DNA of 64,000 nt from Chimonanthus salicifolius (lineage: Eukaryota; Streptophyta; Magnoliopsida; Laurales; Calycanthaceae): NCBI GenBank assembly GCA_013350335.1, contig CM023532.1, positions 97,087,853 through 97,151,852 on the forward strand, read 5' to 3'. Shown in pieces: positions 12,101-23,227 of the stretch. A program made the position numbers and the translations under genes. The notes beneath the pieces are model-generated. The model ran no database searches, was not told where the DNA came from, and saw nothing but the letters and a program-made list of their open reading frames with translations. How positions within the stretch are numbered: the first letter of the stretch is position 1; every line of letters starts with the position of its first letter.

Positions 12101-13332
12101 ATTGGATTTATGTATGTGTTTTAACCTATGGATAATGGGCTAAGTTAAGGACCGATTTTTGATAAACTTGTAATATACTTAAGGATCATTGAATGGATCT
12201 AGGGTTATGATCAGTTAGGAACTTAATCATGGATAACGTATGGACTAATTCGGTAAATGTAATAAGGTATCGGGACATCGCAAACAGTACGCGATCGGCG
12301 ACCGGATTATCAAACGGAAAGCGTAACGGAACGCTACGTGGTATTCGGTATGATTCCTACCTTTTTGTAAGCGGTGGATATGTGATGGTATTTTAGATTA
12401 TTTTGACTTGGCTTATGATGGATTTATGATTATGATTTATCTTATGATGAGTTTTAAGTTATGAATCATATGGATTCTAGTTTAACATTATCCATTATAT
12501 GGCTATGTATGGTATATCAAAATTATGGTTTATCTATATACTACATAGCATAATGCACGTACATATCATTCATGGCATGGGCGGGAAAATAATGAAACCG
12601 GAGTCCATGCTCCGTCGGGGCGACCGAGAAGCAAACATGGGGATAATACATTGTATGATCATACGGATGATGGGTGGGACACATGACATTGGCACCCATG
12701 GCATAACACTCAGTACATGCTTATTTTGTTATATTTTATTTTATCGGTATCCATGTTATCACTAATCCATATGCTAGCCCTACTCGGAGTCCTACTGGGC
12801 GCGTTGACTAACGCCCTACTTCTACCCTAGCTGATGACGCAGGGGATGGCGGAAGCGGTGGACATGACAGGAGCCAAGCTTAGGAGCTTGGGAAGCGCAG
12901 TCTTAGTTTATTTACGTTTACATTTTGGAGATGTAATTTTAAAGTAACTTAGCTTGTCGGGTTGTATAAATTTACATTTCTTGCAATGGTTTGGACGTTA
13001 CTTATGGACAATTATATTTGGTGATATAAATATGATCATAGGGGCATTTTGGTAATTCAATGTTGTATCTTCCCTTCTATCTAAAAACCGGTAGGATAGA
13101 CTCTATTATCATGTTCCGCAATGATTATAATCCGCAAGCTTACTTCCTACGCGTGAACCATTCTCGTGAACTTAGTTCCGCGCACGCGTGGGGTTGGCCA
13201 GTTAAGGGTCGGGCTTTAGAAGCTCAGACTTAACTCGCGTCGTGGCATCCGCGCCCTCTCTCACTATTCTATTTCAAAAAATAAATAGACTCTGATTTTC
13301 GGAAAGCGGGTGAAAAAGTGTCGGGCGTTACA
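9184..13332 (+). mobile_element. 5' LTR of family F Ty3/gypsy element
   Basis: Starts TGTAATAGCCCG, ends GTCGGGCGTTACA (13332), about 4.15 kb, and is followed two bases later by a tRNA-iMet primer site, which proves it is a 5' LTR. Contents in order: paired GGTTGACTTGGTCAACC-type palindromes (9760-9780, 9955-9975), a purine-rich leader (10280-10560) ending in a GTAAGT donor-like site (10567-10572), TTCGGCCA hairpins (10818, 11054, 11501, 11721, and a half copy near 11975), one copy of the CCGGAGTCC repeat (12599), and the conserved GGGCGCGTTG hairpin (12797). It inserted into the family G LTR ending at 9183. The matching 3' LTR and second TSD are missing because the element is truncated at about 15257. 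Confidence 0.92.
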
Positions 13333-13334
13333 GT

Positions 13335-13346
13335 TGGTATCAGAGC
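13335..13346 (+). other. Primer binding site, tRNA-iMet
   Basis: TGGTATCAGAGC, the complement of the 3' end of plant initiator tRNA-Met, two bases after the 5' LTR end. It sets the element's orientation and class. Confidence 0.95.
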
Positions 13347-13843
13347 GAAATCAGAATAATGAATCTCTTGAAGTATGATTAAGACAGTTTCACGTCTCAC
13401 TGAGGGATAAGAATCCCAACTGACCGACTCTTCGGAGTCCGCTGCACGGGGGCCGGATTAATCTACTTCATTGACTCAGACTGAAACATTCAATCTGAGC
13501 GCCACATTTGACGTAAAAAAATGATAGGAAAGGAAGTACAATCATTATAACATTGATAGGTTTATCAAACGTAGGAACATTTCCCCCCAATTTCACAAAA
13601 ATGGACAAAACATAGCTAGATGGGAAGTTTTCTCCAAACTAAGTATGCTTATTTGGCAACTTTCCTCAAATGAAAGAAACGATATTCGATACTTAGGAAT
13701 TTTCCCCCAAAAATGAAGTATACTTGATCGATAATTCTCCCTCAAATTGAAGGAAATATTTGATACTTAGAAAAATTGTTCTAAACTATGAACATGCCAA
13801 TAATATGAGGGAACTAAGTCAATATTTTTCGATGACTTAGGAA
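13347..13843 (+). other. Untranslated leader of the family F element
   Basis: About 500 bases between PBS and gag, AT-rich, with repeated TTCCCCCCAA / TTCTCCCTCAA / TTTTCCCCCAA motifs. It has no accessory zinc-knuckle ORF, unlike the two elements at 15628-16133 and 47354-47890. A CTTAG lies a few bases before the gag ATG and could be a splice acceptor. Confidence 0.7.
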
Positions 13844-15256
13844 ATGCCGCCAAAAAGAAGAACTCGCCGCAACCCACGGGTAGAGAAAGAGGTAACACCC
13901 CCTCGTCAGGACGAGGAAGTACAACCACCACCTCATACAGCCGAGGGACAAAATAGTATAAACATAGAAGGTGTACCTCCCGAGTTAAGAGACATAGTCC
14001 AAGCGGCAGTCGCTTCTGCTCTCCAACAACGCACAAGCGGCAATGTGACCGCCAACGACTCCAATAAACGGAAGATGGTCAAGGACTTCCAACAACAACG
14101 CCCTCCCTACTTCAAGGGAAAGGAAGGGGCTGTGGGAGCGGAGCACTGGTTAAAGAGGATCAATCAAATCTTGAATTTGCTCCAGGTTTCCAGTCCTGCT
14201 GATAAGATCTTACTGGCCACATCCCAACTGATCGAGGATGCCAGTAGTTGGTGGGAAGTGGTAGAAAAGCAACAAACGCTGGTACCGGAAAGAGAAAGGA
14301 TCCCCATGACATGGGAGTGGTTCTCAGTCACCTTCTTAGAACAATTTTTTCCGGAGGAAGAAAGAGAGAGCCAGACTGGAGCCTTCATCTCATTGGTACA
14401 AGGCAACATGATAGTGGCGGAGTATCACAGAGAATTTCTTAAGCTGTCTATCTATGCGTTCTATATGGTGGATACTGAACACCGAAGGGCCCGCAAGTTT
14501 GAACGGGGCCTTCGGCCAAGCATCAAGACTAGAGTGACCATTTTCAAAGATCCCACACTGGTAGGGGTGGTTAGCAGGGCCACCATCGTAGAACGGGAAT
14601 TAAATGAGATAGTACGGATCGACAACCGCCGAGGGCAGGGTGGGCGGGATATATTCCAACCAACAAGAAGTTCCGCCCGAATCCTAGCAGGCCCTCACCC
14701 TCCACGGGATCTACCGGGGGCTTTCGCCCCAGTCAGCCTTCTACATCAGCATCAGTCACACAGACTCCCCGGGGTGGGAACACCTGTTATCAGTGTGGCC
14801 AACAGGGCCACTACAAGAGAGAGTGTCCACAAACTAGCCGACCCTACAACTTCAGGGGCCCTTTCCGCCCTCCAACTAGACCAACACAGTCGCGGGGAGG
14901 CAGAACACATAATCAGGTAGGGCGGGCACCAAACCTTGCGGGATCTGGACGACTCTTCACCATACCATCTCCAGTAGCAGTGGACCGTTCAGTGATGCAA
15001 GGTATGGCTGTAATTGGTAGTTCCTATGCTGTTACTTTATTTGACTCTTGGGCATCACATTCATTCATATCTGCCACGGGTACACTAGTACAAAACCTGT
15101 CCACATCACTCACCATTGTATCCCCCGTCGGAGACACATCATTAGGACTAATATGTACAACATTGAACACGGAACTCGCGGGATTCAGATTCGAGTTCAA
15201 TTATTTAGTAATCGATATGGCGGAATATGATGTCATATTTGGCATGGACTTCTTGA
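13844..15256 (+). pseudogene. gag-protease of family F Ty3/gypsy element, frameshifted and truncated
   Basis: Starts at ATG 13844 with a basic N-terminus (MPPKRRTRRN). Gag core follows with motifs shared with the complete element (DFQQQ, PPYFKGKEG, AEYHREFL, RKFERGL). Near 14660 the frame shifts; the correct frame then encodes one CCHC zinc knuckle (CYQCGQQGHYKREC, about 14785-14826) and a retropepsin-like protease that opens again around 14980-15256. The protease active site reads DSWA instead of DSGA, so it is probably dead. Homology to the complete element stops just after the FGMDFL motif (near 15256), where antisense sequence of a different element begins. RT, RNase H and integrase are missing. 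The retrieved frame was one continuous gag-pol in the ancestor, as in the Tekay clade. Confidence 0.92.
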
Positions 15257-15428
15257 GAGCCGAAGTGGCTCTCTCATTTGACGTTCGCATTGGTGGGCGT
15301 CGCATGTTTCTAGTTATCTGCTGAAATGCTTCAACCGCAGCTCGTATCGCCTCATTGGGTAGGTTACGGGGTGGAAGACATATCCTCCTCCCACGGAAAT
15401 TGGTTCCGTTCGCATTGGGTCCTGACAT
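15257..15428 (-). pseudogene. Start of gag, family H element, truncated
   Basis: Minus-strand ORF beginning ATG at 15428 (MSGPNANGTNFRGRR), 199 bases downstream of the accessory ORF stop, the place where gag begins in the complete element. About 57 codons are native; beyond about 15257 the frame runs antisense into the family F protease and is meaningless. I do not recognise a domain in this short piece; calling it gag rests on position. Confidence 0.55.
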
Positions 15429-15627
15429 CTGTTATTTACACTTATAAATATCATTAACCAATTTTAAGAAACTTATTAAGCAATACACACAAGTTTGCAA
15501 AAGATTCATTAGAATTCATTCAAAATTTGAGTACAAGTACAAGGGTTAGTAGGGTATGAAAACCCTTAAAACAACAAAACTCAACCCTTACAAAACAAAT
15601 CTCCCCGATGCCCCCAACATACTTAAC

Positions 15628-16133
15628 CTAATCTTCTGAAGAAGATCCAGCCTTATCACCAAAATAAAAGAAGTTGTCCGGACAGGTCGCTGACTTATGT
15701 CCGAACACTCCGCAGGTCAAGCAGGGTATAATCCTTGGCCCTTCAACATAAGGACAATTAGTTTTTCCACTCCCATGCCCACGAAGTCCGCAAACAGCCA
15801 AATGATGTCAACGGGATAGGGGCAATAGGTACAATTGTGCCCCTCCTGGTTGCAAAGTTCGCACATATAATCCGAGTACTCATCTAAGGGCGGAGTAGCC
15901 GGAATATATTCAGGCGAGCCATTTTCCCCCACCGACTCCTCTAGAATTGGGATATCTCCCTCTTCTTCCACTGGATCTGCCCCAACGTGATACTCGGGAG
16001 ATGCTACTTCTACTTCCTCTCCAGGTACAACTTTGTAAATGACGTTTGGGACTATGGAGTCATCTGAAGAAACCAGGTTGATTGGGTGGCTAGGGGTCCC
16101 CCTGAACTCAAAGTACTCAACATTGCTCGACAT
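15628..16133 (-). pseudogene. Accessory CCHC zinc-knuckle ORF upstream of gag (family H), one frameshift
   Basis: Starts at ATG 16133 (MSSNVEYFEF), directly after TGTGGTACAG, a good splice-acceptor context. It shares the start, an acidic middle, a first zinc knuckle (CELCNQEGHNCTYC) and the ending AGSSSED-stop with the 178-residue ORF at 47354-47890. A single frameshift near 15790-15805 separates the first knuckle from the rest; the second knuckle appears to lack its first Cys, the third (CLTCGVFGHKSATC) is complete. Knuckles of this type bind RNA or single-stranded DNA in Gag proteins. Conservation of start, end and knuckle spacing in two elements with unrelated LTRs argues for a real protein. 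Function unknown; it could be a duplicated nucleocapsid-like chaperone. Confidence 0.8.
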
Positions 16134-16235
16134 CTGTACCACAAAACAGGAGAATGTCAAAAACAATTGCAGTACTAAGGCAAAAACAAGTCTAACTAGG
16201 TAGTAACCCATCACAGTCCTAGAGTTTGAACCTAT

Positions 16236-16247
16236 GCTCTGATACTA
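16236..16247 (-). other. Primer binding site, tRNA-iMet, one mismatch
   Basis: Minus-strand TAGTATCAGAGC, three bases after the LTR end at 16251; it differs from TGGTATCAGAGC at one position (G to A). It fixes the minus orientation of the family H element. Confidence 0.88.
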
Positions 16248-17872
16248 AGCTGTCACGCCCCGACCTGAATGGTGGGCCCGGAACGCGGCTGCTTTTTTTT
16301 TTTTTGAAAGATAAACTAAACTAACACACAAGCATTCTAACTGGGCCGAATCAATAGTTAGGCCCAAAGGTCATACATAATCCCAACATGTGGACTCAAA
16401 CACATACCATAAGTCTACCCAACAAATAGACGTAAACCACAACATCAACACATAACATGATCATAAAAAAACCAACCATTGATTCATCATTTCAAAACAT
16501 CATCTCAAAGTCACTATAGAAGCATAACGGTTTAATACATCACATTTAAACAAATTAAGTACCACACCCGGTACTTAATAAAAGCAAATGGTTCCAAGAA
16601 CCAACAAGTAAAGATAAGGGTATTCCCCTCAGGGGGAATCCCAAAACACCGCCTCAGCTTATCCACCCTAAGCTTGAAAAAGAGGGTTCTCCTCCTCGGG
16701 TTCATCTCTGAAGGTGAGTGGGGTGAGCTAACTAGCCCAGTGAAGGAAATATAACAATGCAGTTTAAGTAAATAACAGGTTAGCAATAAACAACAGTTCA
16801 ATAATATCTCATGCTTGACAACAATTAAGCATAATATCATGTAAAGCATCATCATCATTTCTATCTTTCATCAATTACTGCTATCATCAAACGTAACGCC
16901 TGCCGACTACACTGAGACCTGTATTAAGTCCAGACACAGTCAAAATACATCATTGCAAGTACATCTCAGGCTCTGACTTAGCCGATACTAACACCCTCAA
17001 GTCAGCAACTGACGACACTCATGGTCCACCCATGGTCCAGTAGACGTAAACCATCTCCCATATGGCCGATATTGGTTCAATAGCCCAGGGTACATGAAAG
17101 CAGTCTTACACATTCTTATGATCAACATCATAATATTCACAGTCATCATAAGCACTCTTACCATAGTGCATCATGTCTAGGCACATGAGTGGGTTCCTCA
17201 AAACTGAAACCAGTCATTGCTCAAGACTCATCTCATAATAAAACCTGTTTACATATTCTGCAGAGTTAAGTTCCCTCACTGTGATTGTGTGGTTACGCGG
17301 TCTCTGTTCAAACAAACAGACAAGTGTACAATCAATATACATAACAAATACGTACACACAAGTAGTATTTGGAAATCATGCGTTTTTCCCAGAAATATCC
17401 AAGGTATATGGAACTGAGTCTCCTACTTGGTTTCTAACCTTTTTAAATTATCATAATCCACAATATAATAATATAATAAAAAGGGGCTCAGTCCAAAACT
17501 CATATTGTCTTCTGGGTATTGACCAGATTGACTTATTGAATTAGGTCTAGATCCTCGGGTCACTTCTCGGGTGTCTTCTAGATAGGACCAGATCTGACAT
17601 TTTGAGTTAGGCCTCGAGGTCACTCAGTGCCCGACTATATAGCATTGGCCTGGAAGTGAGATCACTCAGTGCCCGACCAATAGGGTCAGCCTGGAAGTGA
17701 ATACAATAGTATTTACACTATAGTAATAAGAGAAAAGGGTAAGTACATTTTTAATTGACAAGGGGTATCAGTCATCATAACACATCATTGCATCAAACAG
17801 GAACAATCAAACAATATTTTATACTTAAAAACTGGGTCCCTCGGAACATTCCTCGGAACCAGGTACAGTGAC

Positions 17873-18172
17873 TTCGGATCATCCGAACCACACCTAATCA
17901 AGTCACTGACCTTGGAACATGGGTCTGACTTCGGATCGTCCGAAGATTGGGTCTCGGATCATCCGAAATCCATCTGAACCGTTTAAAATCTGAAGCAAGT
18001 CTTGGTGGGTCTGGGCCTCGGAACATATGAAGTCTAGGTTCGGAACGTCCGAGTGGGTTCGGTCCTTCCGAGCTAGGCTCGGTTCGTCCGAAAGGGGTCT
18101 GGCTATCCTCAGGCGTAACTGGGTTTCGGGTGAAGCTTGAAACGTCCGAGGGTTAGCTCTCGGACGATCCGA
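17873..18172. repeat. Cluster of TTCGGA..TCCGAA palindromes in family H LTR
   Basis: Perfect or near-perfect palindromes: TTCGGATCATCCGAA (17873), TTCGGATCGTCCGAA (17930), and close variants near 17954, 18040, 18058, 18078 and 18158; the set continues after the inserted solo LTR with TTCGGACCGTCCGAA (20756-20770) and another near 20784. Spacing is about 15-60 bases. Confidence 0.9.
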
Positions 18173-18178
18173 AGGTTC

Positions 18179-20753
18179 TGTAGCACCCCAATTTCTCAAT
18201 GATATGAACATTTACGAAAATGCCAGTGGAATGGTAAATTTAATAGATGTGATTGTAAATGAGAAAATGTGGGGCCCATTGTTCAAATTAAGACCCTATG
18301 AACATATTATAAGGATCAAGTTTAAGCAAATGGGTAATGTACATCAAATTGGGTTAAAATGGTTAATTGGGTCAAAGGACCCAATTGGGACCCAATGGGT
18401 CATGGTGGACTTATTTGACCATTGGGTAAGCTCAATTTTATTATGGTTAAGCTGAATTGATTGGAAATGAAATGTATGATAAATGGGTAGGCTTGATACA
18501 AGTGTGTAAACCACATTCAAAGGGCTAAACCACCTATAATTGGGTCATGGCGTCAATTGGGTCAATAAGCTAAATGGGGACCCAATGGTCGTGTTGACCA
18601 TGTGGACCATGGTTGACCGTGTGGACCCTCAAGCTTAAAGGGTGAGTCAAATCAGGTTGAGTTGGGACTGAAATGAGTTGGATTTGAATTAAGTAATGGA
18701 GTTGACCAAGTGCATTAAATGAATGGCATTAAATGTGGTGAGTTGGGCTAATGAGTTGGGTGAGTTAAGAATGGAAACCAAAGGGACCTTGTAATTACAT
18801 TGAGTCAAATGGGAGATGAAGGAGTTGCCATGGTCTTAAACACCACAAAACAAGTCCCACACGTTGGGTACTTGTGGAGTGGGTTTCTCATGAAAAGATT
18901 TAATGGAATGGCATGGGGAATTTGGAGGGTTTCCATCTCATGATGGAAACCCAAAGCTCCAACGTTGGGAGTGCCAAGGGATGCCTTGGTTGGCATCAAA
19001 TGACTCCTTGGTTAGATCAAGAATTAATGAGGTTAAATGAGAGATTATGGGGTTGTTTAACAAAAGGAATACACCACCACTCTTGGCCGAATTTTACATT
19101 GCAAAAGTCATAGAATTCTCATCTGTCTCCCTCTCTCAAGAACCTACCCTCTTGGCCGAATTATCCTTTGGTGTTTTCACCATTGTTCAAGCTTCTAATC
19201 AGCTAAGAACTAAGGGAGCAAGAAGGAAGAAAGCAAGGATCAAAGGCAAGAAGAGAGGCTTAGAGAATTGGTAAGTACTCCATGGAATTTTGTTTAATAA
19301 ATTTGGTTAAATGGAACATGATTTGGCCATGGTATGGCCGAATCTATCAAAGGTTTAGATTATGAATAATGATGTTCAAAAAGATAGAAAACATGGACCA
19401 TAGGGTTCGGCCACTTTGGATGGCCGAACCCCATGAAAAGAGTTGGTTAGGTTCATGGTTTTGAAGGCTAAAAACCATGCAAAACCATGGAGATTGGTAC
19501 ATGTTTTGATGAGGCAAAGTATTTGTTAAAAAAGGTTTAAATTATAGGCCATAGGTTTCGGCCACTTGGGATGGCCGAACTCCATGAAATGATATGATAA
19601 TTATATGGTAATTTGTGATGATTTTTGTGAGATAAAAACCATACAATATTATGGGGTTTTGGACTTAGTTAGAAATCAGATGGTATACTGTATTGACTTA
19701 TTGACATAAAATAAGGTAACAAGACTCTTTGAACGGTGCGCAATCGCGAAAGGGTGACGGGTTAAGAAGAAAGGACGATTTAAATGAACTTTCTGTAGGT
19801 TTCCTACCTACTTGTAACCACTTTTATAATTGATTTTATCATGGTTTTTATGTGTTATGTTGCTATTATTTTATGTTTCAAATGGGTTTTGAATGATGAG
19901 ATATATTTACAAATGACATATATATATATATATATTGACATCTCATGCATGGCATGGGGTGATGATTATGGAATAACTTAATGATGAGAGTCCTATTGAG
20001 AGGAAATGTGGAGTACTCTGGATAACCTTGACATGAGAGTTCTATTCAGAGGAAATGTGGAGTACTCTGGATTACTTTGACGTGAGAGTCCCGTCAAATG
20101 ATAGCTATGTATACTTGTGATGGGTGGGACTCATTACATTTGCACTTACATACATAGCATTGATTTCAGATATTTTTTATGATCATATACTATGATATAT
20201 GCATGTTTTATTTACTAACCATGTGGTAGCCTTGATCAGAAAACCTACTGGGCGCATTGATCTAACGCCCTATTTCTATCCTTAGAGGATAATGCAGGAA
20301 AAGGGAAAGGAAAAGAGAAGGTTGAGGACCGCGAGGAAAGCCAAGCTTAAGTGCTTGGGTGTTGGAATGGGTTTCTGTTTACTATTGTTTGGATACATTT
20401 ATATGGACATGTAATAGTTAGTAACTTTGCTATGGTTTGTTTATAGTTCTGATAACGGATATCTGATTTAAGTAGTTTTAATGGATTACTTGTACTTGCT
20501 ATCTATTCAGTATAATTCCGCAATCAGTTAGTTCCGTAATTTGTCTAGTATTATTCCCCATGACTTGTTTAGTTCCGTGTATGTATTGTTTATCATGGTT
20601 TAGTCCATGCACACATGGTTGGCCAGTTAAGGGTCGGACTTTGGAAGTCCGAACTTAACTCGCGTCGTGACGTCGTCCGCCCTATTCCGACTTTAATTTA
20701 TAAAAAAAAAAAAATAAATAGACTCCGAATCTCGGAGAGGGTGGGGCGTTATA
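18179..20753 (+). mobile_element. Solo LTR (family G-like), TSD GGTTC
   Basis: Begins TGTAGCACCCC and ends GGGGCGTTATA, flanked by GGTTC at 18174-18178 and 20754-20758. Length about 2.58 kb. Its start resembles the 43304 LTR but it is shorter and diverged. It holds a purine-rich leader with a GTAAGT donor-like site (19271-19276), TTCGGCCA hairpins (about 19401 and 19555), a (TA)n run (19920-19936) and the conserved hairpin at 20250. No internal region, so it is the scar of LTR-LTR recombination. The insertion split a palindrome cluster of family H. Confidence 0.92.
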
Positions 20754-22091
20754 GGTTCGGACCGTCCGAAGATCGGCTCTTGGACCGTCCGAGAGTCGTC
20801 TTCCTCACTTTTTGCACCAGCAGATAGTGACGGTAGACAGACAGTGAAATACAAATCCGAAAATAAAGGGTTTCCCGGACTTGGTTTTCACATCCAGCCG
20901 GTCTAATGGACTCCTCTGGGAGTCCACTTTCCATAGGGAATGGTTTGGAGCTTGGAAGCTCACTGGACCATCCGATTTTACCATTGAAAGCTCACGGGTA
21001 CATGAAACCCATGGTTTTTGGTAAAACTTCAAACTGGTTTTTCTCACTGAAAACAGGGCCAAAACTGATTTTATTTGATTCAAAACTGACTGAAATTTGA
21101 AAAGGAATGCATTGGATACCTTCACTTGGGTTCCTGGGCTGAGAATCTGAACTTTGGAAAATCTTCCTCTAAGCTTACGGTTACTGAAAACTGAGAAAGA
21201 ATAGAGGCTAAGGCAGGGGTCTCGGCTGGTTTTTCACAGAGAGCAGAGAGACTGAGGGAGAAGTGATGAAGGTGTGGGGATTTAATCTGAAGAGAGGGGG
21301 CTCAATATATAGAAAATTGGCTGGGAATTGGGGTGAACCGGCCATTGCATGCAACTACAGCGGATGTCAGGTACAGTGAAATCACTGTTCACTGGTCTGG
21401 TTGCAAATAAGTCCTCTGGAATTTCTGGTTTTGCAAAAAGGCCCCCGGTTTTAATAAAATGCCAATTTTAAACTGGAAGCATGATTTTAAAAGCTAAAAA
21501 TCTTAATCCAACCTTACAGATAGGTTGGGTTTTGAAAACCTTGATCGCCATAAAAATGTTGGAATTTAAATCTCAATAAAAACCATTGATTTAAATAAAA
21601 ATCATAATTTAACCTTATTTACTTAAATAAAAAAATGTTAAATAAAACATTTTAGAAACCTCATTTTGGAGTGTAAAGAAATAACTAGACCCTTCTTAAA
21701 ATGGTCTAACACAAATTACTAGCTTTGAAATTTATCTTATTTTCAAAATCACTAAAATAATTAATACTCCCTTTCGGGGTCTTGACGGATAGATTTAAAA
21801 TACTATTTTCTGAAAATAAATTCATTTTAAAATCAGAAATACAAATCTTTTATTAAGGAGAATATATCAATCAATAATAATCACATATCAACATAATTTA
21901 TGAAATAAACACAACAAGCGGTAAATTACCAAAATGCCCCTCCAACTGGACGAGCTGGATCACTCAGCTCACGAGCTCGGATTGGGCCAAAACTGGGCTT
22001 TCATCAAAGCCCTAACCGTAATCCTCAAGATTAACCGGTTAAACAAGAATTATTAAGCTAAAATACGCCTAATCTGGGGCAGGGTATTACA

Positions 22092-23227
22092 CACACTAGT
22101 TGGTCATTGGTAGGATCCTACCTCATTGATACCATGGGATATGTATGATAGTTTTAATTCATATTTTGATGAGCTATTTTGTATAAGTGATATGTTTTCA
22201 AGTATGGGATTTTAAATGCTATGATTTGTATAATTGCATAGCATGTGGACATTTGCATCTCATGCATGGCATGGGAGGGATGATATGTAACCGGAGACCA
22301 CACTCTGTCGGGGCGTCCGTAAGGCAACTGTGGGGGTACCTTGATATGCATTATCCCATCAAGAGGTAATCAGAGGCCACACTCCGTCGGGGCGTCCGTA
22401 AGACCACTGTGGGGATACCTTGATGATGAGTTTTCCATCAAGAGGATATTATGTGTTTGATACCTTGATGAGGAGCTTTCCATCAAGAGGATGTTTTGTA
22501 TGGCTGATGGGTGGGACTCATGGTATATGGCACCCATGGCATAGCATTGCATCAGCATGATTAAGATCTCTATTATCATGCATTGTTTCTGGTTTTATCT
22601 GTATGATTGGATCTCTATTATCATACACTGTTTTGGACACGATGTTTTACAGATACGACATGATGTATTATATCTGGATTTTTATACTAACCCATGTGTT
22701 TGACCCTAATTGGAATACCTACTGGGCGCGTTGTATAACGCCCTACTTCTACCTTAGTTGTTGACACAAGAAATGGATGGAATGAAGGATGTGATCGGAG
22801 CCAAACTTAGGAGCTTGGATATTTTAGTTTCATTTTGTTTAAGTTACTCATGGATAATGTATTTGAGTAACTAGCAGTTGGGAATGTAATAACTTAGATT
22901 ATTTGCTATGGTTTGAATGTTAACTTTGGATATGTTAACTTAAGATATTTATTGTTAAGTGATGGACCTCCTTGCTATCTAAAATGGAATAGAATTGTTA
23001 TTCTACTATATTTCCACATCTATGATTATTCCGCATGTTGACTTGAGTACGTTTGAACCGTTTTAGTGGACTTGGTCCACGCACACATATGGTTGGCCAG
23101 TTAAGGATCGGGCTTTGGAAGCTCGGACTTAGCTCGTGTCATGGCGTCCCGCTCTCTCTCACTCTTCTATTCAAAAAAAAAAGATAGACTCTGATTTTCG
23201 GCGAGTGAGAAAGGGCGGGGCCTTACA
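22092..23227 (+). mobile_element. 3' part of a family E LTR
   Basis: Resembles the last 1.1 kb of the LTRs ending at 42104 and 57385: GGTAGGATCCTACC box, CATGCATGGCATGGG, variable repeat, GGGCGCGTTG hairpin (22724), GGCCAGTTAAGG box, terminal GGGGCCTTACA (23227). The 5' part was displaced when the family H element inserted (CACAC follows its end). Its right flank AAGCT interrupts a family D unit, which resumes at 23228. No gene. Confidence 0.8.
22291..22496. repeat. Variable repeat block with CTTGATG/CATCAAG hairpins
   Basis: Two copies of a unit with CCACACTC(T/C)GTCGGGGCGTCCG (about 22291 and 22371) followed by ACCTTGATGA...CCATCAAGAGG hairpins, the last repeated again. Related blocks with other copy numbers lie at 27055-27195 (reversed), 41011-41330, 43136-43250 and 63790-63960 (reversed). 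Confidence 0.8.

Larger units (their letters stand above)
15257..22091 (-). mobile_element. Family H Ty3/gypsy element, 5' part only, minus strand
   Basis: Read on the minus strand: 5' LTR (22091 down to 16251), PBS (16247-16236), accessory ORF (16133-15628), start of gag (15428 to about 15257). LTR ends are TGTAATACCC... and ...GGGGCGTGACA. The rest of gag, all of pol and the 3' LTR are absent. The right flank starts CACAC, but the left copy of that TSD is gone, so a deletion, inversion or assembly join lies at about 15257. The LTR later received a solo LTR at 18179-20753. Confidence 0.85.
16251..22091 (-). mobile_element. 5' LTR of family H element, split by a solo LTR
   Basis: About 3.26 kb once the 18179-20753 insertion and one 5-bp TSD are removed. 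On the minus strand it has a TATA-like CTATATATTG (about 21304-21313), a pyrimidine-rich leader, and a GTAAGC donor-like site (21178-21173). It carries its own short palindromes, TTCGGAYCRTCCGAA, clustered near the insertion point. It lacks the TTCGGCCA hairpins of families E, F and G. Small open frames inside are not convincing genes. Confidence 0.82.

Noticed and set aside
13335..13346. Possible tRNA gene fragment
   Set aside because: Only 12 bases match, at the place expected for a primer binding site; the same holds for 46912 and 16236.
16532..16858. 108-residue minus-strand frame in family H LTR
   Set aside because: Hydrophobic low-complexity translation of AT-rich LTR DNA, with no counterpart in other copies.
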